From positions 13,634-77,633 of the forward strand of contig JBJFFP010000082.1 in assembly GCA_051891855.1 (NCBI GenBank): DNA of 64,000 bases, in the 5' to 3' direction. This document shows positions 52,323 through 60,749 of the stretch, in pieces. The stretch's first letter is position 1. Each line of letters starts with the position of its first letter. The position numbers and the translations under genes are program-made. Under the pieces are notes generated by a model that was given only the letters and a program-made list of their open reading frames with translations, was not told where the DNA came from and searched no databases. Source of the DNA: SFDP01 sp051891855. GTDB lineage: Bacteria > Bacillota > Clostridia > Lachnospirales > Lachnospiraceae.

Positions 52323-52997
52323 ATGGCACTGATCTATATTGTAGAGGATGACTTGAATATCAGGGAAATTGAAACCTTTTCTTTAAAAAACAGCGGTTAC
52401 GAGATTCGGGATTTTGAGTCGGCAGGGGAATTTTATGAGGCTATGGCAGAAAGACTGCCGGATTTGGTTCTTTTGGATGTGATGCTGCCGGATGAGGATG
52501 GGCTGAGTATTGTTAAGTCTATCCGGGAAAATCCGGAAAGCAGAAGGCTGCCGATAATCATGGTAACCGCAAAAACTACCGAGTTAGATAAGGTCAAGGG
52601 GTTAGATCAGGGAGCAGATGATTATTTGACGAAGCCCTTTGGCGTAATGGAACTGGTTTCCCGGGTAAAGGCGCTTCTCAGACGGTGTGGTAAGGATAAG
52701 GAGAAAAAGGCCTGGTTTATAAACGGAATTTCTCTGGACAATGAAAGGCATACGGTTTTTGCCGACGATAAGCGGATAGAGCTGACCTTTAAAGAATTTA
52801 AGCTTTTACAGCTGCTGCTTGAAAATGCAGGGACGGTTACTACCAGGGAAATGATTTTGGAACGGGTGTGGGGAACAGATTTTGAGGGCGAGTCCAGAAC
52901 CCTGGATATGCACATCAAAACCCTGCGTCAAAAGCTGGGAGAAAGAGGAAGCATGATTAAAACCGTTCGTAATGTGGGATATTTGATTGAAGAATGA
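52323..52997 (+). CDS. PhoP/PhoB-type response regulator (OmpR family)
   Basis: This 224-residue protein has a receiver domain (acidic pair in IVEDDLN, phosphoacceptor D in LVLLDVMLPDEDG at about 52, MVTAKTTE, LTKPFG). A winged-helix domain follows (ELTFKEFKLLQLLL, RTLDMHIKTLRQKLG). The ATG at 52323 has TGAGGAGGCAGAC upstream; 52299 is an in-frame alternative. Placement after phosphate genes and before a kinase supports control of the Pho regulon. Confidence 0.93.
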   Translation: MALIYIVEDDLNIREIETFSLKNSGYEIRDFESAGEFYEAMAERLPDLVLLDVMLPDEDGLSIVKSIRENPESRRLPIIMVTAKTTELDKVKGLDQGADDYLTKPFGVMELVSRVKALLRRCGKDKEKKAWFINGISLDNERHTVFADDKRIELTFKEFKLLQLLLENAGTVTTREMILERVWGTDFEGESRTLDMHIKTLRQKLGERGSMIKTVRNVGYLIEE

Positions 52998-54334
52998 AGA
53001 AGAAAATTAATGTGCAGCTGATGGGAATTGCAACTCTGGCCATTTTATTGACCCTGATTTCCGTCAGCGCCGTTTTTTATGAGCTGTTTCGGGAACGGAT
53101 ATTTCAGGATTTGAAATCTCAAACACAGCTGATTAATCAGTTATTGGAAGAAAAAAATCATACAGATGCGGGAGAAATTCACATTTCCTCCACCCTCAGG
53201 GTGACCCTGATCGACTCCGGCGGACAGGTGAAATATGACAGCGCTGCGGCTGTTGATGAGTTGGATAATCACAGTGAGCGCAAAGAGGTTCGGGAGGCAG
53301 TGGAAACAGGAGAAGGCTATGCCAGCCGCCATTCGGATACGCTTAAGAAGGATTATTTTTATTATGCCTTCAAAAGGGCAGATGGAGATATTCTCAGAGT
53401 CTCCCAAAAAGCGGATAATCTGTTCAGCCTTTTCTATCAGGCTGTACCGGTACTGATCTTTCTTATTCTGCTGCTGTTTTTACTGTGCGTGATATTTGCC
53501 CATTTTCTTACAGCCAAGCTGTTAAGCCCCATAGAGGCACTTTCCCGGAATATGGATGGAAGGCAGGAGCTGGAAACCTATGAGGAATTAAAGCCCTTTA
53601 TGAGGACGATTTATAAGCAGCATGAGGATATCTTAAAAAGTGCCAGAATCCGTCAGGATTTTACGGCCAACGTATCCCATGAGCTGAAAACCCCCCTGAC
53701 GGCGATTTCTGGTTATGCACAGCTGATTGAGAACGGAATGGCAGGAAAAGAGGATGTTCTGCGTTTTTCCCATGAAATTGATCGGAATGCCACCAGACTG
53801 CTGACGCTGATTAATGATATCATTCGCCTCTCTGAGCTGGATTCCTCGGAAATGGAGTATTCCTTTGAACCCATCCGACTGGATTTGGTGGCGGCAGAAT
53901 GTGTAGAAAATCTTAGGATGAATGCGAAGAAGCATTCTGTCAGCCTTCGCTTTGAAGGAGAGGAGGCAACGGTATTGGCAGACCGGGATATGCTGGAGGA
54001 GCTGCTGAATAACCTATGTGATAATGCCATCCGTTACAATAACGAGGGAGGAAGCGTGATTGTCAGTGTAAAAGCAGAGCAAAAGAGGGTGCTGCTTACG
54101 GTTCAGGATACGGGAATCGGTATTCCCAGGGAACATCAGGGCCGCATATTTGAACGCTTCTACAGAGTGGATAAAAGCCGTTCAAAATCTACAGGAGGAA
54201 CCGGACTGGGACTGGCCATTGTCAAGCATATCGTTTTTCGATTCCATGCCCATATAGAGCTTTGGTCCGAGCCGGGAAGGGGAACCCGAATCCAGATTAC
54301 CTTTCCTGTGAAAAATCTTCGCGATAAAATTTAG
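52994..54334 (+). CDS. PhoR-type sensor histidine kinase
   Basis: This 446-residue membrane kinase has a first membrane segment (about 9-29) and an extracytoplasmic loop (about 30-150). A second segment (VPVLIFLILLLFLLCVIFAH) leads to a HAMP-like linker. Then come the H-box NVSHELKTPLTAISGYAQLI (phosphorylated His at about 229), N-box LNNLCDNAIRYN, DTGIGIPREHQGRIFERF and GGTGLGLAIVKHI. It overlaps the regulator gene by 4 nt. The partner is the PhoP-type protein. Confidence 0.93.
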   Translation: MKKKINVQLMGIATLAILLTLISVSAVFYELFRERIFQDLKSQTQLINQLLEEKNHTDAGEIHISSTLRVTLIDSGGQVKYDSAAAVDELDNHSERKEVREAVETGEGYASRHSDTLKKDYFYYAFKRADGDILRVSQKADNLFSLFYQAVPVLIFLILLLFLLCVIFAHFLTAKLLSPIEALSRNMDGRQELETYEELKPFMRTIYKQHEDILKSARIRQDFTANVSHELKTPLTAISGYAQLIENGMAGKEDVLRFSHEIDRNATRLLTLINDIIRLSELDSSEMEYSFEPIRLDLVAAECVENLRMNAKKHSVSLRFEGEEATVLADRDMLEELLNNLCDNAIRYNNEGGSVIVSVKAEQKRVLLTVQDTGIGIPREHQGRIFERFYRVDKSRSKSTGGTGLGLAIVKHIVFRFHAHIELWSEPGRGTRIQITFPVKNLRDKI

Positions 54335-54355
54335 CTGTTAAGAGAAAAAAGAATG

Positions 54356-54364
54356 TGATATAAT
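54356..54364 (+). promoter_or_regulatory. extended -10 promoter of glyA
   Basis: TGATATAAT (54356-54364) is a TGN-TATAAT extended -10 element, 29 bp before the glyA start. The -35 (TGTTAA, 54336-54341) is poor. Confidence 0.5.
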
Positions 54365-54393
54365 CAATCCAAAAACGAAAGGTGGATAATAAA

Positions 54394-55632
54394 ATGTATT
54401 CTTTTGATGAAATTATGCAGGCTGATCCGGAAATTGCCCAGGCAATTCTGGATGAACAAAAAAGGCAGAATGACCATATTGAATTAATTGCTTCTGAAAA
54501 CTGGGTGAGCAAGGCTGTTATGGCGGTCATGGGAAGCCCTCTGACCAATAAATATGCCGAGGGTTATCCGGGCAAGCGTTACTATGGTGGCTGCGATTGT
54601 GTAGATGTAGCAGAAAATCTGGCCATTGAACGGGCTAAGAAGCTGTTTGGCTGTGACTATGTCAATGTTCAGCCCCATTCCGGCGCCCAGGCCAATATGG
54701 CAGTACAGTTTGCCATTTTAAATCCCGGAGATACCATTATGGGGATGAATCTGGATCACGGCGGCCATCTGACTCACGGAAGTCCGGTGAATATTTCCGG
54801 TAAATATTTTCATGTTGTACCCTATGGAGTGAATGAAGAGGGCTTTATCGATTATGATGAGCTAAGAAGAATTGCCCTTGAGGCAAAGCCGAAGATGATT
54901 ATTGCCGGTGCCTCTGCTTATGCCAGAACCATTGATTTTAAGAAGTTCAGAGAGGTGGCAGATGAGGTAGGTGCTGTCTTAATGGTAGATATGGCCCATA
55001 TTGCCGGCCTGGTGGCAGCAGGCTTACATCCCAGTCCCATTCCTTATGCGGATGTGGTGACCACCACTACCCATAAGACCTTAAGAGGACCCAGGGGAGG
55101 CTTGATTCTTTCCTCGAAAGAGGCCAACGAGAAATACAATTTCAATAAGGCGATTTTCCCGGGAACCCAGGGTGGACCCCTGATGCATGTAATTGCGGCT
55201 AAGGCAGTCTGCTTTAAGGAGGCTCTAAGTGAGGAGTTTAAAGCTTATCAGCAGGGAATTGTCGATAATGCACAGGCTCTCTGCAAGGGATTGATGAAAA
55301 GGGGAATTAAGATTGTATCCGGTGGAACGGACAACCATCTGATGCTGTTGGACCTGTCCGCTTTTGATCTGGCCGGTAAAGAGGTGGAGAAGTGGCTGGA
55401 TCAGGCACATATTACGGCCAATAAAAATACCATACCCAACGATCCAAAATCAGCCTTTGTAACCAGCGGCATCCGCCTGGGAACTCCGGCAGTTACCTCA
55501 AGGGGAATGAAGACAGAGGATATGGAATGTATTGCCGAAGCCATTTCTCTGATAGTGAAGGAAAAGGAAGCGGGTATCAGTGCAGCCAGGGTCATTGTGG
55601 ATGAGCTGACGAACAAATATCCTCTGGATTAA
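54394..55632 (+). CDS. glyA: serine hydroxymethyltransferase
   Basis: This 412-residue PLP enzyme interconverts serine and glycine with folate. It has IELIASENWVSKAVMAVMGS, TNKYAEGYPGKRYYGGC, DMAHIAGLVAAG and the PLP lysine in TTTTHKTLRGPRGG (about 227). The ATG at 54394 (AAAGGTGG upstream) is preferred over a GTG at 54382. Monocistronic, with its own promoter and terminator. Confidence 0.98.
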   Translation: MYSFDEIMQADPEIAQAILDEQKRQNDHIELIASENWVSKAVMAVMGSPLTNKYAEGYPGKRYYGGCDCVDVAENLAIERAKKLFGCDYVNVQPHSGAQANMAVQFAILNPGDTIMGMNLDHGGHLTHGSPVNISGKYFHVVPYGVNEEGFIDYDELRRIALEAKPKMIIAGASAYARTIDFKKFREVADEVGAVLMVDMAHIAGLVAAGLHPSPIPYADVVTTTTHKTLRGPRGGLILSSKEANEKYNFNKAIFPGTQGGPLMHVIAAKAVCFKEALSEEFKAYQQGIVDNAQALCKGLMKRGIKIVSGGTDNHLMLLDLSAFDLAGKEVEKWLDQAHITANKNTIPNDPKSAFVTSGIRLGTPAVTSRGMKTEDMECIAEAISLIVKEKEAGISAARVIVDELTNKYPLD

Positions 55633-55665
55633 TTCAGGAATTTACTTTACATAGACATAATTAAG

Positions 55666-55693
55666 CGGGGAAATTCACTTCCCCGTTTTTTTT
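55666..55693 (+). terminator. Rho-independent terminator after glyA
   Basis: CGGGGAA (55666-55672) pairs with TTCCCCG (55679-55685) around a 6-nt loop, followed by TTTTTTTT. Confidence 0.92.
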
Positions 55694-55703
55694 AAGATTT
55701 ATA

Positions 55704-55781
55704 TTGCCTGGCAAGGAAGAATGTGGTAAAATATCTCTCGTTGACAAACAAATGTATGCCACAGGAAAACAAAACGAGAGA
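55704..55781 (+). promoter_or_regulatory. promoter and leader dyad of the aspartate-family operon
   Basis: TTGCCT (55704-55709) and TAAAAT (55727-55732) are 17 bp apart. Over the start point begins TCTCTCGTT (55734-55742), whose exact complement AACGAGAGA lies at 55773-55781. The 30-nt spacer gives either a leader hairpin or a split operator. The first gene encodes an HTH/ACT regulator, which may bind here. The second arm ends 7 nt before the first start codon and could mask its ribosome site. Confidence 0.55.
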
Positions 55782-55788
55782 ATGAGCC

Positions 55789-56232
55789 ATGAAGAAAGCA
55801 AGCAATTATTTTGTAGTAAAGGAGAAAGCGGTTCCGGAGATTTTACTGAAGGTTCTGGAGGCAAAAAAGCTGATGGAAACGAAGAAGGTGCCTACTATAC
55901 AGGATGCCGTGGATCAGGTGGGAATCAGCAGAAGCTCTTTTTACAAATATAAGGATGATATTTTTCGCTTTCATGATAATTCCCAGGGAACTACACTGAC
56001 AATGACCTTAACTATAGATGATGAACCCGGTATTTTATCGGAAGTATTAAGGAGCATTGCAGATTTTGGTGCCAATATTCTGACCATTCATCAGAGTATA
56101 CCCATCAATGGAATTGCCACCTTAAGTCTCAGTATCCAGGTACTCCAGACCACGGGGGACATTGCCGGGATGCTGGAGAAGCTGGAAGGGCAGCGGGGAG
56201 TACATCAGGTAAAGCTCTTGGCAAAGGAATAG
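55789..56232 (+). CDS. ACT-domain transcriptional regulator (PheB/ThrR-like, UPF0735)
   Basis: This 147-residue protein has an N-terminal HTH-like segment (VPTIQDAVDQVGISRSSFYK, about 39-58). A C-terminal ACT domain follows (DDEPGILSEVLRSIADFGAN, HQSIPINGIATLSLSIQ). This is the UPF0735/PheB family; as I recall, the Bacillus member has been described as a repressor of threonine genes. It is followed after 12 nt by hom, so amino-acid-responsive control of this operon is likely. Effector not readable. Confidence 0.9.
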   Translation: MKKASNYFVVKEKAVPEILLKVLEAKKLMETKKVPTIQDAVDQVGISRSSFYKYKDDIFRFHDNSQGTTLTMTLTIDDEPGILSEVLRSIADFGANILTIHQSIPINGIATLSLSIQVLQTTGDIAGMLEKLEGQRGVHQVKLLAKE

Positions 56233-56244
56233 CAAGGAGGAGTT

Positions 56245-57453
56245 ATGGTAAAAGTAGCTGTATTGGGATACGGAACCGTAGGAAGCGGTGTTGTAGAGGT
56301 ATTAGAACAAAATAAGGAAAAGATTAATCAGCGTGCTCTGGAAGAGGTGGAGCTTAAGTACATTCTGGATTTAAGGGATTTTCCCGGGGATCCTTACGAA
56401 AATAAAGTGGTTCATGACGTAGAACTGATTCTGAATGATCCTGAAATTCAGGTGATTTGTGAAACTATGGGTGGTATTGAGCCGGCCTATACCTTTTCCA
56501 AAAGAGCATTACTTAGCGGAAAGAGTGTATGCACCTCTAATAAGGAGCTGGTGGCAGCTCATGGACCGGAGCTGTTAAGGCTGGCAAAGGAAAATAAATG
56601 TAACTACCTGTTTGAGGCCAGTGTGGGAGGAGGAATTCCCATCATCCGCCCCATGAACTACTCTCTTACGGCAGAAGAAATTGATTCCATTATTGGTATT
56701 TTAAACGGAACGACCAACTATATTTTAACGAAGATGGATAGGGAAGGTGCTGATTTTGAGGACGTATTAAAGGAAGCACAGGAAAAGGGGTATGCGGAAA
56801 AGAATCCCCAGGCAGATGTGGAGGGCTATGATGCCTGCCGTAAAATTGCCATTCTTTCTTCTTTAATGACAGGAAAATATGTAAAGTATCAGGATATTTA
56901 TACGGAAGGGATTACCCAAATTACGGCCCGGGATTTCCAATATGCCAAATTAATGAATAAATCCATTAAGCTGTTGGCAATGAGTAAGGAAACACCGGAT
57001 GGATATATGGCTATGGTCTCTCCCTGCCTGATTGACTGTGAGCATCCACTCTACAGTGTGCGGGGAGTATTTAATGCCGTTTTTGTACATGGTAATATGC
57101 TGGGAGATTCCATGTATTACGGAAGAGGAGCAGGAAAGCTGCCCACAGCAAGTGCGGTGGTTTCCGACATCATCGACTGTGCAAGACATATTGGGAAAAC
57201 GGTGACCTGTATCTGGGAGGAAGAGGAAGTTAAGCTGATGGATTTTGAACAATCCCAAAGAAGATTTTTCCTTCGGGTGAAGACGGAAGGTATGGATAAG
57301 GCAAGGCAGCTGTTTGGTTTTTCTGAAATCTTGGAAGTGGCTGAAGGAGAATTTGGATTTATTACATCGGTGCTTACAGAAGGGGAGTTTAAGAAAAGAG
57401 CCGGTCAGCTTCCGGAAATGATTAGCCGTATCCGTATTGAGGAGCAGCAGTGA
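56245..57453 (+). CDS. hom: homoserine dehydrogenase
   Basis: This 402-residue enzyme reduces aspartate semialdehyde to homoserine. It has VLGYGTVGSGVVEVL (NAD(P) binding), TSNKELVAAHGPEL, FEASVGGGIPIIRP, GILNGTTNYILTKM and KNPQADVEGYDACRK with the catalytic Asp/Lys region. The C-terminal regulatory part is short (about 60 residues after GRGAGKLPTASAVVSD), less than a full ACT domain. GCAAGGAGGAGTT precedes the ATG. Within the aspartate-family operon. Confidence 0.97.
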   Translation: MVKVAVLGYGTVGSGVVEVLEQNKEKINQRALEEVELKYILDLRDFPGDPYENKVVHDVELILNDPEIQVICETMGGIEPAYTFSKRALLSGKSVCTSNKELVAAHGPELLRLAKENKCNYLFEASVGGGIPIIRPMNYSLTAEEIDSIIGILNGTTNYILTKMDREGADFEDVLKEAQEKGYAEKNPQADVEGYDACRKIAILSSLMTGKYVKYQDIYTEGITQITARDFQYAKLMNKSIKLLAMSKETPDGYMAMVSPCLIDCEHPLYSVRGVFNAVFVHGNMLGDSMYYGRGAGKLPTASAVVSDIIDCARHIGKTVTCIWEEEEVKLMDFEQSQRRFFLRVKTEGMDKARQLFGFSEILEVAEGEFGFITSVLTEGEFKKRAGQLPEMISRIRIEEQQ

Positions 57454-57467
57454 GGAGTGTGATGAAC

Positions 57468-58688
57468 ATGAAATATATTATTGTTTTAGGAGACGGCATG
57501 TCGGATGAGCCTATTACTTCCCTGGGAGGAAAAACTCCCTTGGCTTATGCCGATACGCCCACATTGGATAAATTAAGCAAAAAAAGTGAAATCGGTCTGG
57601 TGCAGACTGTACCGGAGGGAATGAAACCGGGTTCAGATACAGCCAATCTGGCAGTGATGGGGTATGACCCCAAAATATACTATTCGGGACGTTCTCCCTT
57701 GGAGGCTTTAAGCATCGGCGTGCCTATGGAGGATGATGATATTGCCATACGCTGTAATATTATTACTGTTTCCGAAGACGATGTACCCTTTGAAGAGCAA
57801 AGGATTATCGACCACAGCTCGGGAGAAATCAGCACTCAGGACTGTGCTCAGCTTCTGGAAGCAGTAAGAAAAGAACTGGAAGGAAACGGCTACTCTTTTT
57901 ATTTGGGAACCAGCTACCGACACTGTCTGATTTGGAAAGGGGGAGAGGTGGTTGAGCTGACTCCACCCCATGATGTACTTACCCAGAAGGTAGGTGACCA
58001 TCTGCCTGCAGATCCGGTGCTTCGGGAAATGATGAAAAAAAGCTATGAAATTTTGAAGGATCATCCCCTTAACAGGGAAAGAAAGAAGCAGGGCCTTAAT
58101 CCGGCTAACTGCTGCTGGTTTTGGGGAGCAGGAACCAGACCCGCACTGAAGAATTTTCGGGAAAAAACAGGAAAAAAGGGTATGGTGATTTCTGCGGTGG
58201 ATCTGCTTAAGGGAATTGCAAGGGGAGCAGGAATGGAAGCCCCCGTAGTGGAAGGAGCCAACGGAGGCCTGCATACCAATTATGAAGGAAAGACGAAGCG
58301 GGTAATAGAGGCCTTGTGTCGGGAGGATTATGATTTCGTTTATTTACATGTAGAAGCCCCGGATGAAATGGGACATCAGGGAAGTGTGGAACGAAAGGTT
58401 GAGGCTATCGAATATCTGGATAAGCGGGTATTAGGGCCTTTAACTAAGACACTAAAGGAAGAAAAAGTAGATTTCAGACTGCTTGTGCTTCCTGACCACC
58501 CTACGCCCGTAAGGGTAAGAACCCATACCTCCGACAGTGTACCCTATCTTCTGTATGACAGTACGTCCGAAGGGGATTACCAATGGAATTACAACGAGGA
58601 AGAGGCAAAAACAAGCGGCAGATATATTGCAGAGGGGTATACCCTGATTGACAGACTGTTTGAAACAACGGAGGTTATTGAATCATGA
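57468..58688 (+). CDS. ApgM-like phosphoglycerate mutase family protein, proposed homoserine kinase
   Basis: This 406-residue alkaline-phosphatase-superfamily protein has IIVLGDGMSDEPI, KPGSDTANLAVMGYDP, the nearby SGRSPLEA, VEAPDEMGHQG and VLPDHPTPV metal ligands. It belongs to the cofactor-independent phosphoglycerate mutase (ApgM) group, a subset of which has been proposed to be homoserine kinase (TIGR02535). Being placed between hom and aspartokinase supports the homoserine-kinase role, since no thrB is present. Starts at 57462 or a GTG at 57450 are possible; 57468 gives the usual MKYIIVLGDG. Confidence 0.9.
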   Translation: MKYIIVLGDGMSDEPITSLGGKTPLAYADTPTLDKLSKKSEIGLVQTVPEGMKPGSDTANLAVMGYDPKIYYSGRSPLEALSIGVPMEDDDIAIRCNIITVSEDDVPFEEQRIIDHSSGEISTQDCAQLLEAVRKELEGNGYSFYLGTSYRHCLIWKGGEVVELTPPHDVLTQKVGDHLPADPVLREMMKKSYEILKDHPLNRERKKQGLNPANCCWFWGAGTRPALKNFREKTGKKGMVISAVDLLKGIARGAGMEAPVVEGANGGLHTNYEGKTKRVIEALCREDYDFVYLHVEAPDEMGHQGSVERKVEAIEYLDKRVLGPLTKTLKEEKVDFRLLVLPDHPTPVRVRTHTSDSVPYLLYDSTSEGDYQWNYNEEEAKTSGRYIAEGYTLIDRLFETTEVIES

Positions 58689-60004
58689 AAAGAGTAGTAA
58701 AATTCGGTGGAAGCTCCCTTGCCAGTGCACAGCAGTTTATGAAGGTGGGAGAGATTATCCGTTCCCAGGAGGACCGTAAATATGTGGTTCCTTCGGCACC
58801 GGGTAAACGCTTCGATGGAGATACCAAGGTTACGGATATGCTCTATGACTGCTACCGTACAGCAGAGGAAGGAAAGAATTTTTCCGATAAGCTAAAGGCC
58901 ATAAAGGCAAGATATGATGAAATCATCGCCGGATTACAGCTGCCTTTATCTTTGGACAGTGAATTTAAAACTATTGAAACGAATTTTCAAAAGCAGGCGG
59001 GTGAAAATTATGCAGCCAGCCGTGGGGAATATTTGAACGGAATTATTATGGCGGACTATCTTGGCTTTGCTTTTGTGGATGCGGCGCAGGTTATCTTTTT
59101 TAAGGAAGACGGAACCTATGATGAAGAAAAAACAAAAGAGATTCTGGCTGCGGAGCTTTCTAAACATGACAGAGCTGTCATACCTGGATTTTACGGAAGC
59201 CTTCCCGATGGTACGGTAAAGACCTTTTCCCGTGGGGGATCGGATATTACCGGTTCCATTGTGGCTCAGGCCGTACATGCGGATGTTTATGAAAACTGGA
59301 CGGATGTTTCCGGCTTTTTGATAGCAGATCCCAGAATCATTCACCAACCCGTCGGGATTGAGACTATCACCTATAAAGAATTGCGGGAGCTGTCTTATAT
59401 GGGGGCAACGGTTCTTCACGAGGAGGCTATTTTCCCGGTAAGAAAAGAGGGGATTCCCATTAATATCCGTAATACCAATAAGCCGGAGGATAGCGGAACC
59501 TGGATTGTGGAAAGCACCTGCCAGAAATCCAAATATGTGATTACCGGTATTGCCGGAAAAAAAGGCTTTTGTGCCATCAATATTGAAAAGGATATGATGA
59601 ATTCGGAAATCGGATTTGGCAGAAAGGTATTGAATGTATTTGAAGATAATGGAATTTCCTTTGAGCATGTCCCCTCCGGTATAGATACTCTTACGGTTTT
59701 CGTTCACCAGGATGAGTTTATGGATAAGGAGCAGCAGGTGGTTACCGGAATCCATCGCTTGGCTAAGCCGGATACCATCGATATTGAGGCAGACCTGGCA
59801 TTAATTGCCGTTGTGGGAAGAGGAATGAAGTCTACCCGGGGTACAGCAGGAAGAATTTTCTCTGCATTGGCTCATGCTAAAGTAAACGTGAAGATGATTG
59901 ATCAGGGCTCCAGCGAGCTGAATATCATTATTGGTGTTACCAATGATGATTTTGAAGCAGCCATTCGTGCTATTTATAATATGTTCGTAGAACCAATCCT
60001 GTAA
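58685..60004 (+). CDS. aspartate kinase
   Basis: This 439-residue enzyme makes the first committed step of the aspartate family. It has VVKFGGSSLASAQQFMKVG, RGEYLNGIIMADYLGF, SRGGSDITGSIVAQ, NWTDVSGFLIADPRII and ATVLHEEAIFPV. Two C-terminal ACT repeats follow (MMNSEIGFGRKVLNVFEDNG and VGRGMKSTRGTAGRIFSALA). Feedback control by lysine or threonine is expected through the ACT part. It overlaps the previous gene by 4 nt (ATGA) and ends the operon. Confidence 0.96.
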   Translation: MKRVVKFGGSSLASAQQFMKVGEIIRSQEDRKYVVPSAPGKRFDGDTKVTDMLYDCYRTAEEGKNFSDKLKAIKARYDEIIAGLQLPLSLDSEFKTIETNFQKQAGENYAASRGEYLNGIIMADYLGFAFVDAAQVIFFKEDGTYDEEKTKEILAAELSKHDRAVIPGFYGSLPDGTVKTFSRGGSDITGSIVAQAVHADVYENWTDVSGFLIADPRIIHQPVGIETITYKELRELSYMGATVLHEEAIFPVRKEGIPINIRNTNKPEDSGTWIVESTCQKSKYVITGIAGKKGFCAINIEKDMMNSEIGFGRKVLNVFEDNGISFEHVPSGIDTLTVFVHQDEFMDKEQQVVTGIHRLAKPDTIDIEADLALIAVVGRGMKSTRGTAGRIFSALAHAKVNVKMIDQGSSELNIIIGVTNDDFEAAIRAIYNMFVEPIL

Positions 60005-60033
60005 AGCAGCAGATTAATACAGATAAAATAAGG

Positions 60034-60073
60034 AATAGACCCATGAAATAGCTCATTTCGGGGTCTATTTTAA
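60034..60073 (+). terminator. Rho-independent terminator of the aspartate-family operon
   Basis: AATAGACCC (60034-60042) pairs with GGGTCTATT (60061-60069), with an inner GAAAT/ATTTC stem, followed by TTTT-rich sequence. Confidence 0.85.
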
Positions 60074-60151
60074 ATTAAGACTCTAAATTGAGTGGAAATT
60101 AGGATAAAATAACAAAAAAGACAAAAAATTAAAATATTTAAAAGAAAATTG

Positions 60152-60179
60152 TTGACAAATTATTTTTGGGTGCTATAAT
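60152..60179 (+). promoter_or_regulatory. near-consensus sigma-A promoter with extended -10
   Basis: TTGACA (60152-60157), a 16-bp spacer, and TGCTATAAT with TATAAT at 60174-60179. This is the strongest promoter seen in the window and has no protein gene behind it for 570 bp. Transcription should start near 60186. Confidence 0.85.
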
Positions 60180-60185
60180 AAAACC

Positions 60186-60656
60186 ATAAACAAAAGAGAA
60201 AAGAAAAGAAGAGAAGATACTCAAGAGGAAAATGAGTAAATACGAAAGAAAGGAAGGTACGGACCACCAAAAACTTAAGTTCACCTTAGTTTGACAGAAA
60301 CCGAATTCATGAATGGTACATAGAGCTTTCCTTAGGTACAGAGGATTCAGATTAAAGTACAAAAGATAAAATACTTCAGAAATACCAATTCTGAAGCGAA
60401 GACAGTGAAAGAGAATCGGTTTCAAGGCTTATGGGTGAGAGCCTCAATGGGATTGGACTTTCAGTACATCAGTTAAGGTAATGGTAAGCCGATATGGCAC
60501 ATTACAGTACTAGGGGTACGGATGAAGATGGAACGAAGACAAAGCACAAGTAAATAGGGAACAAAGTGAGAAGGAAGAGATGGAGGGTAGGCCATTGGAA
60601 ATCACAATATAGAGGCGGGTATCGATAAAATAGATTGATACCCGCCTCGAATTTTG
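60186..60656 (+). ncRNA. putative large structured noncoding RNA (about 470 nt), class unknown
   Basis: The stretch between a near-perfect promoter and a 12-bp terminator has no supported ORF but many helices. ACTC/GAGT lies in the purine-rich 5' part. TCCT/AGGA lies near 60330. CTTCAGAA (60374-60381) pairs with TTCTGAAG (60389-60396), and GGCT/AGCC lies near 60426-60443. A nested arm has AGTAC (60463) with GTACT (60511), GTAATG (60478) with CATTAC (60505), and GCC/GGC inside. GGTACGGA occurs twice (60256 and 60515). It lacks RNase P, tmRNA and 6S landmarks that I know. Size and ornate folding recall large bacterial RNAs such as ROOL, but I cannot assign it. Confidence 0.7.
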
Positions 60657-60658
60657 TT
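60612..60658 (+). terminator. strong Rho-independent terminator of the ncRNA
   Basis: GAGGCGGGTATC (60612-60623) and GATACCCGCCTC (60637-60648) form a perfect 12-bp stem with a 13-nt loop, followed by GAATTTTGTT. Confidence 0.85.
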
Positions 60659-60674
60659 ATACTGGACAAAAATT

Positions 60675-60692
60675 GCCTGTCTTCAGACAGGC
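60675..60692 (+). promoter_or_regulatory. hairpin upstream of the GH3 gene
   Basis: GCCTGTC-TTCA-GACAGGC is a perfect 7-bp stem with a tetraloop. A TATACT -10-like element lies at 60659-60664. No T-run follows, so it is more likely a 5' leader hairpin or operator than a terminator. Confidence 0.4.
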
Positions 60693-60749
60693 ATAAAGTG
60701 TGTAAGATAAAGTATGATCAATAAGAACAGAAGAAGAGTGGATAATAGA

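Noticed and set aside
51436..52329. 297-residue minus-strand frame
   Set aside because: Antisense shadow of the PhoU-like part of the Na/Pi cotransporter; no domain recognised.
55734..55781. T-box or attenuator for threonine
   Set aside because: No T-box core sequence, no terminator after the dyad and no run of Thr codons.
60232..60294. 20-codon plus-strand frame inside the ncRNA with AGAGGAAA upstream
   Set aside because: Too short to support; it overlaps the ACTC/GAGT helix and most of the transcript would remain unexplained. It remains possible as a leader peptide.
60138..60425. 95-residue minus-strand frame across the 5' part of the ncRNA
   Set aside because: It is made of the complement of purine-rich sequence (runs of Phe, Leu and Ser), has no ribosome site and lies opposite a strong plus-strand promoter.
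60186..60656. Group II intron or RNase P RNA
   Set aside because: No GTGYG 5' end, no domain V-like hairpin and no intron protein; RNase P core motifs were not found. The 3' end is a plain terminator.
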